From contig JAIBBI010000005.1 of assembly GCA_019694755.1 (NCBI GenBank), positions 29,802 to 93,801 on the forward strand: 64,000 bases of DNA, read 5' to 3'. The position numbers and the translations under genes are program-made. This document shows positions 9,070-18,366 of the stretch, piece after piece. Origin of the DNA: Gemmataceae bacterium. Its GTDB lineage: Bacteria > Planctomycetota > Planctomycetia > Gemmatales > Gemmataceae. The notes under the pieces are model-generated. The model ran no database searches and was not told the origin of the DNA. It was given only the letters and a program-made list of their open reading frames with translations. The stretch's first letter is position 1; each line of letters starts with the position of its first letter.

Positions 9070-9936
9070 ATGGTCGGTCGGCTCGGAATACTCATTCCCG
9101 TGCTTTTCCTGGCGGGGTGCCTGACGCCTCAACTCGCGAGCCGGTCCATGATGGATCGGTTGCGAGCCGTCGGCGGGCCGCAGGGGCCGGACGTCGTCGT
9201 TTTCGACGTGGCCGAGATCGAGCAACCACCGTCCGACGGATACATTGATCGCGACCTGTGGGCCGCCCTCGACGAGACCGCCATCGGCCTCGATCGCAAG
9301 GCCGCCCTCGACGACAACGGCCTGCGGGTCGGCGTGGTCGGTGGTCTGCCGCCCGGCAAACTCCAGGCTCTGCTTCACAGCGACCGCTCGTGTCCGGACC
9401 CGCGCCGAGTCACCATGCGGTCGGGCAATGCCAAGAGCCTCACGGTCGGCTCCACTCAAAACGAAGTCAATTTCGATACCAAGGTCGGCGACGCAACCCG
9501 CTCGCTGACATTGACCGCAGCTCAGCCCGGTTTCCTGATCACGCCGCAGCGCACGCCCGACGGCCGGGTCACGCTCCAGTTCACGCCGCAGGTCCAGCAC
9601 GGCGGGCGGACACTCTTCGTCCAACCGGCCGAGGGCGACGGCTGGGCGCTCGGCGGCAACCGCCCGGCCGAGAAGTTCCCCGACCTCTCGTTCACTGTCA
9701 CTTTGGCCCCGGCCGAGTACGTCGTCGTCGGTACCCGCTACGACCGCATGCGGACGATCGGCCACACCACCTTCGTCGGGACATCCGGCGAGCGGCCCGT
9801 GCAGAGGCTGCTCGTGATCCGCGCCCGGCCGCAGGGCGATACACCGATCGCCGACTGGACCGTCGCGGCCGGCCCCCGCTCCGCCGCCCCGCTCGCGCTG
9901 CAGGCCTCGCGCACGACCCGCGGCTCGCGCGAGTAA
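9070..9936 (+). CDS. Lipoprotein of unknown function
   Basis: A 288-residue protein. The start is fixed by a strong ribosome binding site (AAGGAGG, about 10 bases upstream). A lipobox (FLAGC, cysteine at residue 17) follows a short basic and hydrophobic stretch, so the mature protein should be lipid-anchored by the Lgt/Lsp pathway; an Lgt is encoded at 32.7 kb. The body has a beta-rich middle (TLQFTPQVQHGG, residues about 168-180) reminiscent of domains seen beside secretins, but I cannot assign a family. It ends 36 bp before kbl on the same strand. Confidence 0.78.
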   Translation: MVGRLGILIPVLFLAGCLTPQLASRSMMDRLRAVGGPQGPDVVVFDVAEIEQPPSDGYIDRDLWAALDETAIGLDRKAALDDNGLRVGVVGGLPPGKLQALLHSDRSCPDPRRVTMRSGNAKSLTVGSTQNEVNFDTKVGDATRSLTLTAAQPGFLITPQRTPDGRVTLQFTPQVQHGGRTLFVQPAEGDGWALGGNRPAEKFPDLSFTVTLAPAEYVVVGTRYDRMRTIGHTTFVGTSGERPVQRLLVIRARPQGDTPIADWTVAAGPRSAAPLALQASRTTRGSRE

Positions 9937-9972
9937 TAGAATCTCCTCCGGTCCCAACCCGGAGTTGATCTC

Positions 9973-11160
9973 ATGTCGGATGCCGCGCTGCGTGCCGTTC
10001 TCAAGACCCAATTGGCCGACCTTCAGGCGCAAGGCCTCTACAAGCGCGAGCGGCAGATCGAGACGCCGCAAGGCGCGGTGATTCGCGTCGCCGGCCGGGA
10101 AGTCATCAACTTCTGCGCCAACAACTATCTCGGCCTGGCCAACAACCCCGAAGTCGTCGCCGCCGCCCACGAGGGGCTGAAGAAGTTCGGCTACGGGCTC
10201 TCGAGCGTCCGATTCATCTGTGGCACGCAGACGCTGCACCGCGACCTCGAAGGCGAGATCGCGAAGTTCCACGGCAAAGACGACACGATCCTGTACACGA
10301 GTTGCTTCGACGCCAACGGCGGGCTCTTCGAGACGATCCTCGGCGAGCAGGACGCCGTCATCTCCGACGCGCTCAATCACGCCAGCATCATCGACGGCAT
10401 CCGCCTGTGCAAGGCGAAGCGCTTCCGCTACCAGCACGCCGACCTTGCGGACCTGGAGCGCTGCCTGAAAGAGGCGGAGGGCTGCAGGCTCAAGCTCATC
10501 GCCACCGACAGCGTGTTCTCGATGGACGGCGACCTTGCCCCGCTGCCGGCCATCTGCGACCTGGCGGAGCGGTTCGGCGCGGCCGTCATGATCGACGAGT
10601 GCCACGGCACCGGCCACCTCGGCGCGGGGGGTCGCGGTGCGGCCGAGGCGCTCGGCTGCCTCGACCGCATCGACATCATCACCAGCACGCTCGGCAAGAC
10701 GCTCGGCGGCTCCGCCGGCGGATTTACCACCGGCCCGCAGGAGGTCGTCGACTTCCTCCGCCAGCGGTCCCGCCCGTACCTCTTCTCGAATGCGCTTACG
10801 CCGTCGCTGGCCTACGCCTCGAAAACCGCGATCGACCTCATCCACCGCAGCGGCGACCTGCGGGCCCGCTTGCAGGAGAACACGAAGCAACTCCGTGGCG
10901 ACCTCGAACGGGCCGGCTTCCAGGTGAAGCCGGGCCAGTCGCCGATCCTGCCGGTGATGATCGGCGATGCCGCGCTGGCCGCGAAAATGGCCGACGCTCT
11001 GCTCGAGCGCGGAATCTACGTGATCGGCTTCAGCTTCCCGGTGGTGCCGCAGGGCCAGGCGCGGATTCGCATCCAGGTCTCCGCGGCCCACACCCGCGAA
11101 CACATCGACCGCGCGGCCAAGGCGTTCACGGAAGTCGGCCGGGAACTCGGGATCATCTGA
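9973..11160 (+). CDS. kbl: Glycine C-acetyltransferase (2-amino-3-ketobutyrate CoA ligase)
   Basis: A 395-residue protein of the usual length for this fold-type I PLP enzyme. Signatures in order: NFCANNYLGL (residues 46-55), the GYGLSSVRFICGTQ stretch near 75-90 with HRDLE, the DECHGTGHLG loop near 200 and the PLP lysine in STLGKTLGG (Lys242). It interconverts 2-amino-3-oxobutyrate plus CoA with glycine plus acetyl-CoA, normally paired with threonine dehydrogenase in threonine breakdown. No tdh is next to it in this window. The high match to Kbl-specific motifs argues against BioF or serine palmitoyltransferase. Cytosolic. Confidence 0.95.
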   Translation: MSDAALRAVLKTQLADLQAQGLYKRERQIETPQGAVIRVAGREVINFCANNYLGLANNPEVVAAAHEGLKKFGYGLSSVRFICGTQTLHRDLEGEIAKFHGKDDTILYTSCFDANGGLFETILGEQDAVISDALNHASIIDGIRLCKAKRFRYQHADLADLERCLKEAEGCRLKLIATDSVFSMDGDLAPLPAICDLAERFGAAVMIDECHGTGHLGAGGRGAAEALGCLDRIDIITSTLGKTLGGSAGGFTTGPQEVVDFLRQRSRPYLFSNALTPSLAYASKTAIDLIHRSGDLRARLQENTKQLRGDLERAGFQVKPGQSPILPVMIGDAALAAKMADALLERGIYVIGFSFPVVPQGQARIRIQVSAAHTREHIDRAAKAFTEVGRELGII

Positions 11161-11161
11161 T

Positions 11162-13228
11162 TCACTTCGGCCCCGCGCCGCAGTACTTCTCGATCCAGCC
11201 GAATACCTCGCGGTGCCAGAGCAGCGCGTTGTGCGCCTTGAGTACCCAGTGGTTTTCGTCCGGGTAGTACAGCAGGCGCGTGGGCACGCCCTTCTGCCGG
11301 AGCGTGTTGTAATACTCGAAGCCCTGCGTTACCGGCACGCGGTAGTCCTTCTCGCCGTGGACCACGAGCGTCGGCGTCTTGAAGTTCGACGCGAGCCGTT
11401 GCGCGTTCTGCTTGTCGACGCGGGTCAGGTCGCCCCAGGGCGGCGCGCCGAGCGACCGCTCCCGGCCGCGGACCGAGTCCGACGCCATCATGCTGTGCCA
11501 GTTGTACACGCCGGCGTGGCAGACCATGGCCTTGAAGCGGTCGGTGTGCCCGTTCATCCACGCCATCATGTACCCGCCGTAGCTTCCGCCCGCGGCCGCC
11601 AGGCGGTCGCCGTCGGCCCACGGCTTCTTCAGCAGCCAGTCGGTGACTTTCATCACGTCGTCGAACGGCTTGGTCCCGAGGTCGCCCGTGATGCTGTCGG
11701 TGAACTCCTGGCCGAAGCCGCTCGACCCGTGGAAGTTGACGATGGCGACGACCCAGCCGCGGGCCGCCCAGACGTGCGGATTCCAGCGGTAGCTGAACTC
11801 ATTGGTGATTGCATTGTGCGGGCCGCCGTGAACCATCTGCACGATCGGCCACTTCTTCGTCGGGTCGAAGTCGGGCGGGTAGACGATCCAGGTCTGGATC
11901 GGCTTGTCGCCCGCACCGGGGATGCTCTGCTCCTCGACCTTGCCGAGCTTCCATTCACTGGTGAGATCGTCGTTGAACTTGTCGATGCGGCGCTTCGCGC
12001 CCCGCGGGTCGCCGACGTACAACTGCCCCGGCCGGTCGAACGACGACCGCAGGAACGCGACAGTCGCATTCGCCTTGGCGACATCCGGCGAGCGGTCTCC
12101 CGAAGGCCCCGGGAGCAGCCGGGCGGGATCGGTCGCCGAGAACAGCCCGAGCCGGACGTACCCGCGATCTTCGACCTCGGCGAGCACCGTCGCGCCGCCC
12201 TGGGCGTCGTCGATCGGCAGCCAGCGGAGATTGCCGGCCGAGCGATCAAGCGGCCGGCCCGGCGGGCAGAACTCCGTCGACTGGCCGGTCGCGCGATCGT
12301 ACACCATCACCCGCGCCCGGTCGGCATAGAAGTACTTCACTGTCTGACGCACGAACGCGATCCGCTTGCCGTCCGGGCTGTAGGCCGGCTGACCGTCGCT
12401 GCCCGGGTTGTCGGCCGTGAGCAGCTTGATCGCCGCGTTCGGCGTGGTCAGATCGAGCGAGTACAGGTCGAGGTTGTAATCCGCGCCGTAGTCGTTGGCG
12501 CTGTCGGCCGCGAAGCAGAGTTCCTTGCTGTCCGGGCTGATGTCGAAGTCGTTGGCCGAGGGTTCAGTGGGCAGCAGATGCTTGCCCGTGTGCGCGAGGA
12601 CGTTGCGATGGTTGCCGGACGCGAGGTCGACCGCGACGACCGTCGGCCGCTTGCCGTCGGAGAGCCAGCGGTCCCAGTAACGGTAGGCCGCTTCAGTAAT
12701 GACCACGCCCTTGGCTTTGTTGTCTTTCAGCTCCTGCTCGCGGCGCTTGTGCTCGGCATCGGTGGCGCAGCCGGGCCAGGTCCACGCGACGGCGTAGATC
12801 GTCTTCGAGTCCGGCGACCACTTCAGGCTGCCGGCGGCGTAGGGGAGCTTGGACACTCGCCGGGCTTCGCCGCCGGCCGGGTCGATGACGTAGATCTGTG
12901 CGACGCTGTCCCCGGCCCGCTGGCTGGCGAACGCGATCAGCTTGCCGTCCGGCGACCAGCGCGGGCTCGAGTTGCGGCCGCCCGAGTTGGTCAACGGGGT
13001 CTGCCCGGAGCCGTCGGAGGCGAACAGCCAGAGTTCGGAGCGCGGCTCGTCCTTCTCCATGTTCCAGGTCGTCACATCGCACACAACTCGCGAGCCGTCC
13101 GGCGCGATGCTCGGCGCACCGAGTCTACGGACCTTCCACAAGTCCTCCGGCGTGATGCTGCGCGGGGCGGCCGGTGAGACGGGGCACAGGCTCAGTAACA
13201 CCACGACTGCCGAAGCGAAATACCGCAT
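11162..13228 (-). CDS. Secreted S9 family peptidase (prolyl-oligopeptidase/acylaminoacyl-peptidase type)
   Basis: A 688-residue protein with an N-terminal signal peptide (about 1-20). Residues 25-430 contain beta-propeller blades of the TolB/WD40-like type (SPDGKRIAF, SPDSKELCF, SPDGKLIAF). The C-terminal 250 residues are an alpha/beta-hydrolase peptidase with the nucleophile elbow GGSYGG (Ser549), an aspartate in HGEKDYRVP (about 630) and the histidine in DENHWV (about 660), a complete triad. It should cleave short peptides in the periplasm or outside the cell. It is convergent with kbl (stops one base apart) and divergent from rnc. Confidence 0.93.
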   Translation of the reverse strand: MRYFASAVVVLLSLCPVSPAAPRSITPEDLWKVRRLGAPSIAPDGSRVVCDVTTWNMEKDEPRSELWLFASDGSGQTPLTNSGGRNSSPRWSPDGKLIAFASQRAGDSVAQIYVIDPAGGEARRVSKLPYAAGSLKWSPDSKTIYAVAWTWPGCATDAEHKRREQELKDNKAKGVVITEAAYRYWDRWLSDGKRPTVVAVDLASGNHRNVLAHTGKHLLPTEPSANDFDISPDSKELCFAADSANDYGADYNLDLYSLDLTTPNAAIKLLTADNPGSDGQPAYSPDGKRIAFVRQTVKYFYADRARVMVYDRATGQSTEFCPPGRPLDRSAGNLRWLPIDDAQGGATVLAEVEDRGYVRLGLFSATDPARLLPGPSGDRSPDVAKANATVAFLRSSFDRPGQLYVGDPRGAKRRIDKFNDDLTSEWKLGKVEEQSIPGAGDKPIQTWIVYPPDFDPTKKWPIVQMVHGGPHNAITNEFSYRWNPHVWAARGWVVAIVNFHGSSGFGQEFTDSITGDLGTKPFDDVMKVTDWLLKKPWADGDRLAAAGGSYGGYMMAWMNGHTDRFKAMVCHAGVYNWHSMMASDSVRGRERSLGAPPWGDLTRVDKQNAQRLASNFKTPTLVVHGEKDYRVPVTQGFEYYNTLRQKGVPTRLLYYPDENHWVLKAHNALLWHREVFGWIEKYCGAGPK

Positions 13229-13349
13229 TGCGTTGGTCCTCGTTGGCTCTCCGGAGAACGATACGGCAGGCCCAGCCGGTTGACAGCGCGCCCGCCCGTC
13301 GTTAACCTTTCCCTGCCAGCCCAGTGGTCCTGTCTATAGGTGAATCTCC

Positions 13350-14075
13350 GTGGCGAGCCGGTCGGCCAGCCGACGATCTCCCGACGCATTGGTCCAGTGT
13401 CAGGAGGTGATCGGATATCAATTCAAGGATATCGAACTGCTCCGTTCGGCATTGACCCACACGTCGGTCGCGAACACGCGGGCCGCGTCGAATGAGCGGC
13501 TCGAGTTCCTCGGCGATGCCGTGCTCGGCCTGATCTGCTGCGAGCAACTCTATCTCCGCTACCCGGATTTCCAGGAAGGCGAGATGACGAAGGTGAAGTC
13601 CGTCGTCGTCAGCCGGCGGACCTGCGTGCAGATGGGCCGGAAGATCCGGCTCCACGAGTTTCTTCAGTTCGGCAAAGGGATGCGCGGCGGCCCCGAAGGT
13701 CCGGCCAGCCTGCTCGCCGACGCGTTCGAGTCGCTCGTCGGGGCGGTCTATCTCGACGGTGGCATGGACGCGGTGAAGCCGATCCTGATTCCGCTACTGC
13801 AGCCGGCCATCGAGGTCGTCGTCGCCGGCGAGCACGGCAACCACAAATCGCAATTGCAGCAGATCGCGCAGAAGGAGTTCGGCGATTGCCCGCGCTACCG
13901 CGTACTCGACGAGCAGGGCCCGGACCACAACAAGTGCTTCAAGGTCGCCGCCGAGATCAACGGCTACACTTACCCCGCCGCCTGGGGCGCTACCAAGAAG
14001 GACGCCCAACAACGCGCCGCCGAGAACGCCCTGGCGTCGATTCAGAACGAGCCGTTGCCCTACCCCGCGGACTGA
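13350..14075 (+). CDS. rnc: Ribonuclease III
   Basis: A 241-residue protein from a GTG start. The RNase III signature NERLEFLGDAVL is at residues 48-59; Glu52 and Asp56 are metal-binding candidates, and the second acidic site is in DAFESLVGAVYLDGG (about 123-137). A double-stranded-RNA-binding domain occupies about 163-235 (KSQLQQIAQ, ending KKDAQQRAAENAL). It cuts double-stranded RNA in rRNA processing and mRNA decay. It is a monocistronic-looking gene, divergent from the S9 peptidase with a 121-bp shared upstream region. Confidence 0.96.
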   Translation: MASRSASRRSPDALVQCQEVIGYQFKDIELLRSALTHTSVANTRAASNERLEFLGDAVLGLICCEQLYLRYPDFQEGEMTKVKSVVVSRRTCVQMGRKIRLHEFLQFGKGMRGGPEGPASLLADAFESLVGAVYLDGGMDAVKPILIPLLQPAIEVVVAGEHGNHKSQLQQIAQKEFGDCPRYRVLDEQGPDHNKCFKVAAEINGYTYPAAWGATKKDAQQRAAENALASIQNEPLPYPAD

Positions 14076-14125
14076 CGAGAAGAGTAGCCGCCGAGTGCGT
14101 CGAGAGACTTGAGAAGGGACAGCAA

Positions 14126-14273
14126 GCCACAGAGGGCACAGAGGCAGATGAGATTCAAGAAGCCAGAACCAGTTACTTGTCTTCCCGCGATGCCCTGACT
14201 TTAGTTTCCGTTTCTTCTCGACTCCTCAGTAACTCTTTTCCGGTTGCTCTTCCTCCTCTGTGATCTCTGTGGC
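14126..14273. repeat. Inverted repeat built from CACAGAGG-type words
   Basis: Arms of 19 bp at 14126-14144 and 14255-14273 are reverse complements apart from two mismatches; each arm is itself a near-direct repeat with a 9-base step. The surrounding region 14076-14337 has no credible gene and includes further 9-base repeats (CTCGGCGAT CTCGGCGAC near 14298). Similar words recur at 25893-25915 and 26075-26095. Confidence 0.75.
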
Positions 14274-14337
14274 TCGTCTTTGGCATTCTCAGCTTCCTCG
14301 GCGATCTCGGCGACTGCCCTTCTTTGTCCCTCTGCAA

Positions 14338-15234
14338 CTACTTCCTGAATTCCTCCAACTCTTCCAGTGTCCGGGGCCAGTCGTCCTTGAGCAGCCGCGA
14401 GAGCGAGCGATCGGCCAGCACTCTGCCGCCCGTCTGGCAGCGCGGGCAGTAGTTCGTCTCGTTGTCGGCATACCGGATCCGCTGCACGGGGGTGCCGCAT
14501 TGCGGGCACGGCTGGCCGAACCGCCCGTGGACCGCCATGCCGGGCCGGAATGCCGTTACCTTCTCCGGGAACCCGTCGCCCGCCTCGGCCCGCAACCTGT
14601 CGCGCCATTCCGTCAGCGTGTCGATGATGACCCGCCGCAATTGCTCGACGCGGTCGGGGGGCAGTTGCCGGGTCAGCACCAATGGCGACAGGCCGGCCCG
14701 GAGCAGGATCTCGTCGGAGTACGAGTTGCCGATGCCGCTGAGGATGCGCGGGTCGGTCAGCGCGCGCTTGAGCGTCCGATTCTCGCGGACGAGCACGGCC
14801 GCGAACTGCTCCGGCGTCGCGCCGATCACTTCCAGCCCGCCGGGGTCGTGGGCCGCGAGCGCGGATCGGCCGCGCACGATGTATAGGCTCGCCCGGCGTT
14901 TGCTGCCCGCCTCGGTGAGCGTGAGCGATCCGGTCGGGAAGTCGAACGCGGCCAGTCCGATCTTGCCCGGCGGTCGGGCCCCCGCCGGCTTCCAGTGCAG
15001 CCGACCGGCGATCATCAGGTGCAGCACCGCGTACAACTCGTCGTCGAAGTGGAACACGATCCGCTTGCCGAGCCGCGAAAGTGCTAGTACCGGCTTGCCG
15101 TGAATCGCTTCGACGGGCGGGTCATACGTCCGCAACAGGAACGGGTTGAACAGCCGGACGCGCTCGAGCGTCTGCCCGAGCACGCGCGGCTTCAGGCAGT
15201 CGATGTACACTTCGATGTCGGGGTACTCGGGCAC
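14338..15234 (-). CDS. mutM: Formamidopyrimidine-DNA glycosylase family protein (Fpg/MutM/Nei type)
   Basis: A 298-residue protein. It opens MPEYPDIEVY: Pro2 is the Schiff-base nucleophile and Glu3 the partner acid of this family; residue 6 is Asp where most have Glu. The helix-two-turn-helix region contains SGIGNSYSDEIL (about 165-176), and a C-terminal zinc finger has two Cys pairs (CPQC near 244 and CPRC near 264). It removes oxidised purines and nicks the strand during base-excision repair. About 25 residues after the zinc finger form a charged tail. Its stop faces rnc across 262 bp of repeat DNA. Confidence 0.93.
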   Translation of the reverse strand: MPEYPDIEVYIDCLKPRVLGQTLERVRLFNPFLLRTYDPPVEAIHGKPVLALSRLGKRIVFHFDDELYAVLHLMIAGRLHWKPAGARPPGKIGLAAFDFPTGSLTLTEAGSKRRASLYIVRGRSALAAHDPGGLEVIGATPEQFAAVLVRENRTLKRALTDPRILSGIGNSYSDEILLRAGLSPLVLTRQLPPDRVEQLRRVIIDTLTEWRDRLRAEAGDGFPEKVTAFRPGMAVHGRFGQPCPQCGTPVQRIRYADNETNYCPRCQTGGRVLADRSLSRLLKDDWPRTLEELEEFRK

Positions 15235-15251
15235 GTCACCCCCTCCGCGGA

Positions 15252-17438
15252 TCAGATGGTGACGAGGAACCGCAGGCGGAACGCCAGGAAGTCGGACGTG
15301 GTCACCTGCCCGTCGCCATCTGCATCGAAAGCCGTCTGCGTACTGAGGAACGCGAGGCGGAAGGCGAGGAAGTCGCCGTTGTCGACGGTCGCATTGCCGT
15401 CGGCATCGCCGAACAGTCGGTGAAAGCCGCTGACCAGATCGCCGGCCATCGCCCGGCCTTCCGTGTCGAGCACCAGTCGACCATCCACGTTCAACGAATA
15501 CCGGCCGTCGATCAGCGAACCGCCCGACACGAACCCGCCGCCGAATGTCAGCCGGGCGATCGTCTGCGTTGCCGTGCTGGCCGAGGTATCGATCGTCACC
15601 GGCACCGAACCGGTCAATCCGCCCGGTCCCGTGCGCGTGACCCGAATTGCATCCCGGCCGAGAGTCACCCGCTCGCTGAAGGTCAGCGTCACGCTGCCGA
15701 CGCGCGACCGCTGGGCCGCACCGGTGTCAATCGTGACGGCCGCGGTCGGCGCAGGTTGCACGGCCGGGGCGATCACGAACAGGTTCACGCTCTGCATCTT
15801 GGCGTTGAACGTGAGCGAATTCCCGGTGATCGCGACGTTCGCCTGCTGGGTGATCGACGCGACGGTCTGGTTGTTGGCGTTCACGGCCGCGAGCTGCCAA
15901 TGCTGCGCGGTGCCGGTTGCGGTGAAATGATTGAGATTGAGCGTGACCGGCGTGGTCGCGCTCGGGTTGCCGGAGTTGTACAGGTTCTTGTTGATGACCA
16001 TAACCGTCAGAGCGCCGTCGCTCGACCGGCGGGACACAAACGCCGACACCTGATCGGTGTTCTCGACGATTGCCTGCCCGCCGACATCGCCGAAGCCGTG
16101 GCCCGCGCCGTCGTAGTTGCGGAACATCTTCATGGCGAGGTAGGTCGGCGAGTTGGTCGCCGGCGTGGTCCAGCGGTTAGCAAGGTCCAGGTCTTCCCGG
16201 CCGAAGATGCCGTAGATGTCGGCCTGGGCCGTGGCCCCGTTCATGTGCCCTTCCGCGCCCCAGTTGTATTCCGTGATGCCGACGTCGGTGCCGGGGAGGT
16301 AATAGCTGTCGGCCCATTGCCGGAGCCGGGGTATGAGCCGGACGATGCCGCCCTCCGGGCCGGCCGAGCCGATCCAGCTTTCGTTCACATACGCCGGGTC
16401 CCACAGCGCGCGGGTCGAGCGGTTGCGTAGGAGTTGCATCGACTGCGACACGTCGTTGCCGAACTCGCCGCCCTGCGGGTAGTAGTGGACGGTGAAGGCG
16501 TCGAGCGTCCGCCGGCCGGTCGCGAGGTCGCTGGCCTTGAGTTGCTGCAGTACCCACGGCAGATAGTCGGCCCCGCCGTTGGCGGTCTTGTCGGGCAGGC
16601 TGCCCCAGTTGCCGGTCTGGTTGCCGTATTGGATGTCCTTGCCGCTCAGGAAGTAGCCGCTCCAGCCGAACTCCTCGGGACCCATGACGTACGCACCGGG
16701 TTCGACGGCCTTGATGGCGGCAGAGTAGTCGCGCAGCTTGTCGCGGATCTGGCTCATCGACGCGCCGACGGGGTTGGCCGAGCGGTGGGTCTCGTGCCAG
16801 ATGCTCGGCTCGTTATCGAGGATGAACGTCTTCACGCCGCCCGCCGCGGCCGTGCCCCAGGTCGACCGCAGGTGATTCACCCACGCGGCCTGAAACTGCT
16901 CGTTCACGGACACGAGCGCGTCGCTGGGCGTGTTCCAGGTGATGGGCGTGTTGGTGCCGGCCTGGATGCCGTTGCCCGCGTCGGGGAACCACTGCCAGTC
17001 GTTGCCGGTCTGGCCGCCATACTTGGAGATGGAGTACGAGGACAGCCGGCCGCGGTTCGGCCCCAGCGTCGCGACCCAGCCCATCGTCGGAATGGTGATC
17101 AGTGGGTCGGCCGCGCCGGATTTCGTGCTCTGAATGAAGCTGTCGACTTCCGCCCCCGGTGTCGCGCTGCCGTAGGGCAGTGATTGGAAGTACCAGTCGC
17201 TGCCGCGGTTGTCGGCATTGAGTTGCCAGTTGTACGTCGAGGTGGTGTTGCCGCCGTACCGGTTGGTCGGCGCGGCGAGGTCGCCGAGTTGCGACGTGCT
17301 GGCAAAGGCCACGCCGTAAATGCGCGGGTCGATCGCATGCAGGTTGCCCGTCGGGTCGACGGACAGGACCGCGGGAGCCCAGCGGTCTTCAAGGCGTTCG
17401 AGGTTGATTCGGCGACGCTGCCGGCGGAGGTGTGCCAC
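15252..17438 (-). CDS. Glycoside hydrolase family 44 enzyme with planctomycete leader and dockerin-like tail
   Basis: About 728 residues from the GTG at 17438, preferred because AAAGGGA lies 6 bases upstream; an in-frame GTG at 17471 is the alternative. Residues 11-23 read INLERLEDRWAPA, a leader motif shared with the small repeat peptide at 49.75 kb. The GH44 domain (about 25-520) has NRYGGNTTSTYNWQLNA near the start; the likely acid/base is in DNEPSIWHE (about 209) and the nucleophile in ITEYNWG (about 389). GH44 enzymes are endo-acting on beta-1,4-glucans or xyloglucan. Residues about 580-665 look like a beta-sandwich, and the last 55 hold two calcium-loop repeats (DADGNATVDNGD, DADGDGQVTTSD) typical of type I dockerins. 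It is a secreted polysaccharide-degrading enzyme. Confidence 0.9.
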   Translation of the reverse strand: MAHLRRQRRRINLERLEDRWAPAVLSVDPTGNLHAIDPRIYGVAFASTSQLGDLAAPTNRYGGNTTSTYNWQLNADNRGSDWYFQSLPYGSATPGAEVDSFIQSTKSGAADPLITIPTMGWVATLGPNRGRLSSYSISKYGGQTGNDWQWFPDAGNGIQAGTNTPITWNTPSDALVSVNEQFQAAWVNHLRSTWGTAAAGGVKTFILDNEPSIWHETHRSANPVGASMSQIRDKLRDYSAAIKAVEPGAYVMGPEEFGWSGYFLSGKDIQYGNQTGNWGSLPDKTANGGADYLPWVLQQLKASDLATGRRTLDAFTVHYYPQGGEFGNDVSQSMQLLRNRSTRALWDPAYVNESWIGSAGPEGGIVRLIPRLRQWADSYYLPGTDVGITEYNWGAEGHMNGATAQADIYGIFGREDLDLANRWTTPATNSPTYLAMKMFRNYDGAGHGFGDVGGQAIVENTDQVSAFVSRRSSDGALTVMVINKNLYNSGNPSATTPVTLNLNHFTATGTAQHWQLAAVNANNQTVASITQQANVAITGNSLTFNAKMQSVNLFVIAPAVQPAPTAAVTIDTGAAQRSRVGSVTLTFSERVTLGRDAIRVTRTGPGGLTGSVPVTIDTSASTATQTIARLTFGGGFVSGGSLIDGRYSLNVDGRLVLDTEGRAMAGDLVSGFHRLFGDADGNATVDNGDFLAFRLAFLSTQTAFDADGDGQVTTSDFLAFRLRFLVTI

Positions 17439-17508
17439 GTTCGATCCCTTTCGTCGCGGGCCGGGGGGCACGGGAATGAGTGTCGGACGGGGTCGACTTC
17501 AGAATAGC

Positions 17509-18366
17509 TTACGAATCGGCCTTCCGCCGCGCTTTGGGAATACGTTCGGCAAAGAACGTGTTGGTAGTCGCGGGTTCGCCGATCCGGACCGCCCCGGCCT
17601 TGATGCGCTCGAAGGCCGACTTCGCATTCTTCGGATTGAACTCGATGCCGATCGACCGCCGGTTGAGTGCCCGGGCCACCGTGCAAGTGGTGCCGCTGCC
17701 CAGAAACGGATCGAGTACCAGATCGCCCTCGTTCGACGAGCAGCGGATGACGCGCTCGAGATAAACCTCGGGCAACTGGTTCTGGTGATTCTCGCGCCGC
17801 TCCTTGTTGTTGCCCTGAACCCGACCCCAATTCTGGCCGTACCAGACGTCAAACGGCACGCGCACCCCGGCATACTCGTCCTTCTCAAACGTCCGCTTGT
17901 CGCCGTAGATCGCGGCCCGGTCACTGGGTTCAAGGACGGTGTCGGGATTCCAGGTGCGCTTCTCCTTGTCCTTGGCGAAGTAGAGCGTGTGGACCTTGGA
18001 GACGATGAAGTTGCCGGTGCGGTTCTGCCCGAAGCGGAAGTGCCAGATACACCAGTTGACCATGTGCAGCTTGCGCGACTTCAAGTGTATGACGATCTCG
18101 GCGGCCGTGTCGTCGGGGATGTTGACCCAGAGCGACCCGGTGTCGGTGAGCACGCGGATGCAGCCGTCGAGCCATTCGTGGGTGAAGTCGATGTAATCCT
18201 GCCGGGGCCGGGCGTCGTCCCACGCGCCGTAGTCGACGTTCCAGTTGAAAGGCGGATCCGCAAAGACGAGGTCGACCGACTTTGCCGGCAGCCCGGCCAG
18301 GACCTCCCGACAGTCGCCGACGTAGACTCGCGTCTCCGGATTGTCGAGGGTGTACTTCGGCTTCAT
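17509..18366 (-). CDS. Orphan DNA methyltransferase (N6-adenine or N4-cytosine, beta-type order)
   Basis: A 285-residue protein. The catalytic motif IV DPPF is at residues 37-40 and precedes the SAM-binding motif I (DPFLGSGTT, about 222-230), so the order is that of beta-class amino-methyltransferases. The target-recognition part lies between (about 100-210). No restriction endonuclease or specificity gene is adjacent, so it looks like a solitary regulatory or degenerate-defence methyltransferase. DPPF fits either N6-adenine or some N4-cytosine enzymes. The recognition sequence cannot be predicted. Confidence 0.92.
   Translation of the reverse strand: MKPKYTLDNPETRVYVGDCREVLAGLPAKSVDLVFADPPFNWNVDYGAWDDARPRQDYIDFTHEWLDGCIRVLTDTGSLWVNIPDDTAAEIVIHLKSRKLHMVNWCIWHFRFGQNRTGNFIVSKVHTLYFAKDKEKRTWNPDTVLEPSDRAAIYGDKRTFEKDEYAGVRVPFDVWYGQNWGRVQGNNKERRENHQNQLPEVYLERVIRCSSNEGDLVLDPFLGSGTTCTVARALNRRSIGIEFNPKNAKSAFERIKAGAVRIGEPATTNTFFAERIPKARRKADS

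Noticed and set aside
8965..11103. Long open frame (over 700 codons) antisense to kbl and the lipoprotein gene
   Set aside because: High-GC codon bias on the sense strand opens the opposite frame; the product is Arg/Glu/Val-rich without a domain, and both sense genes have clear motifs.
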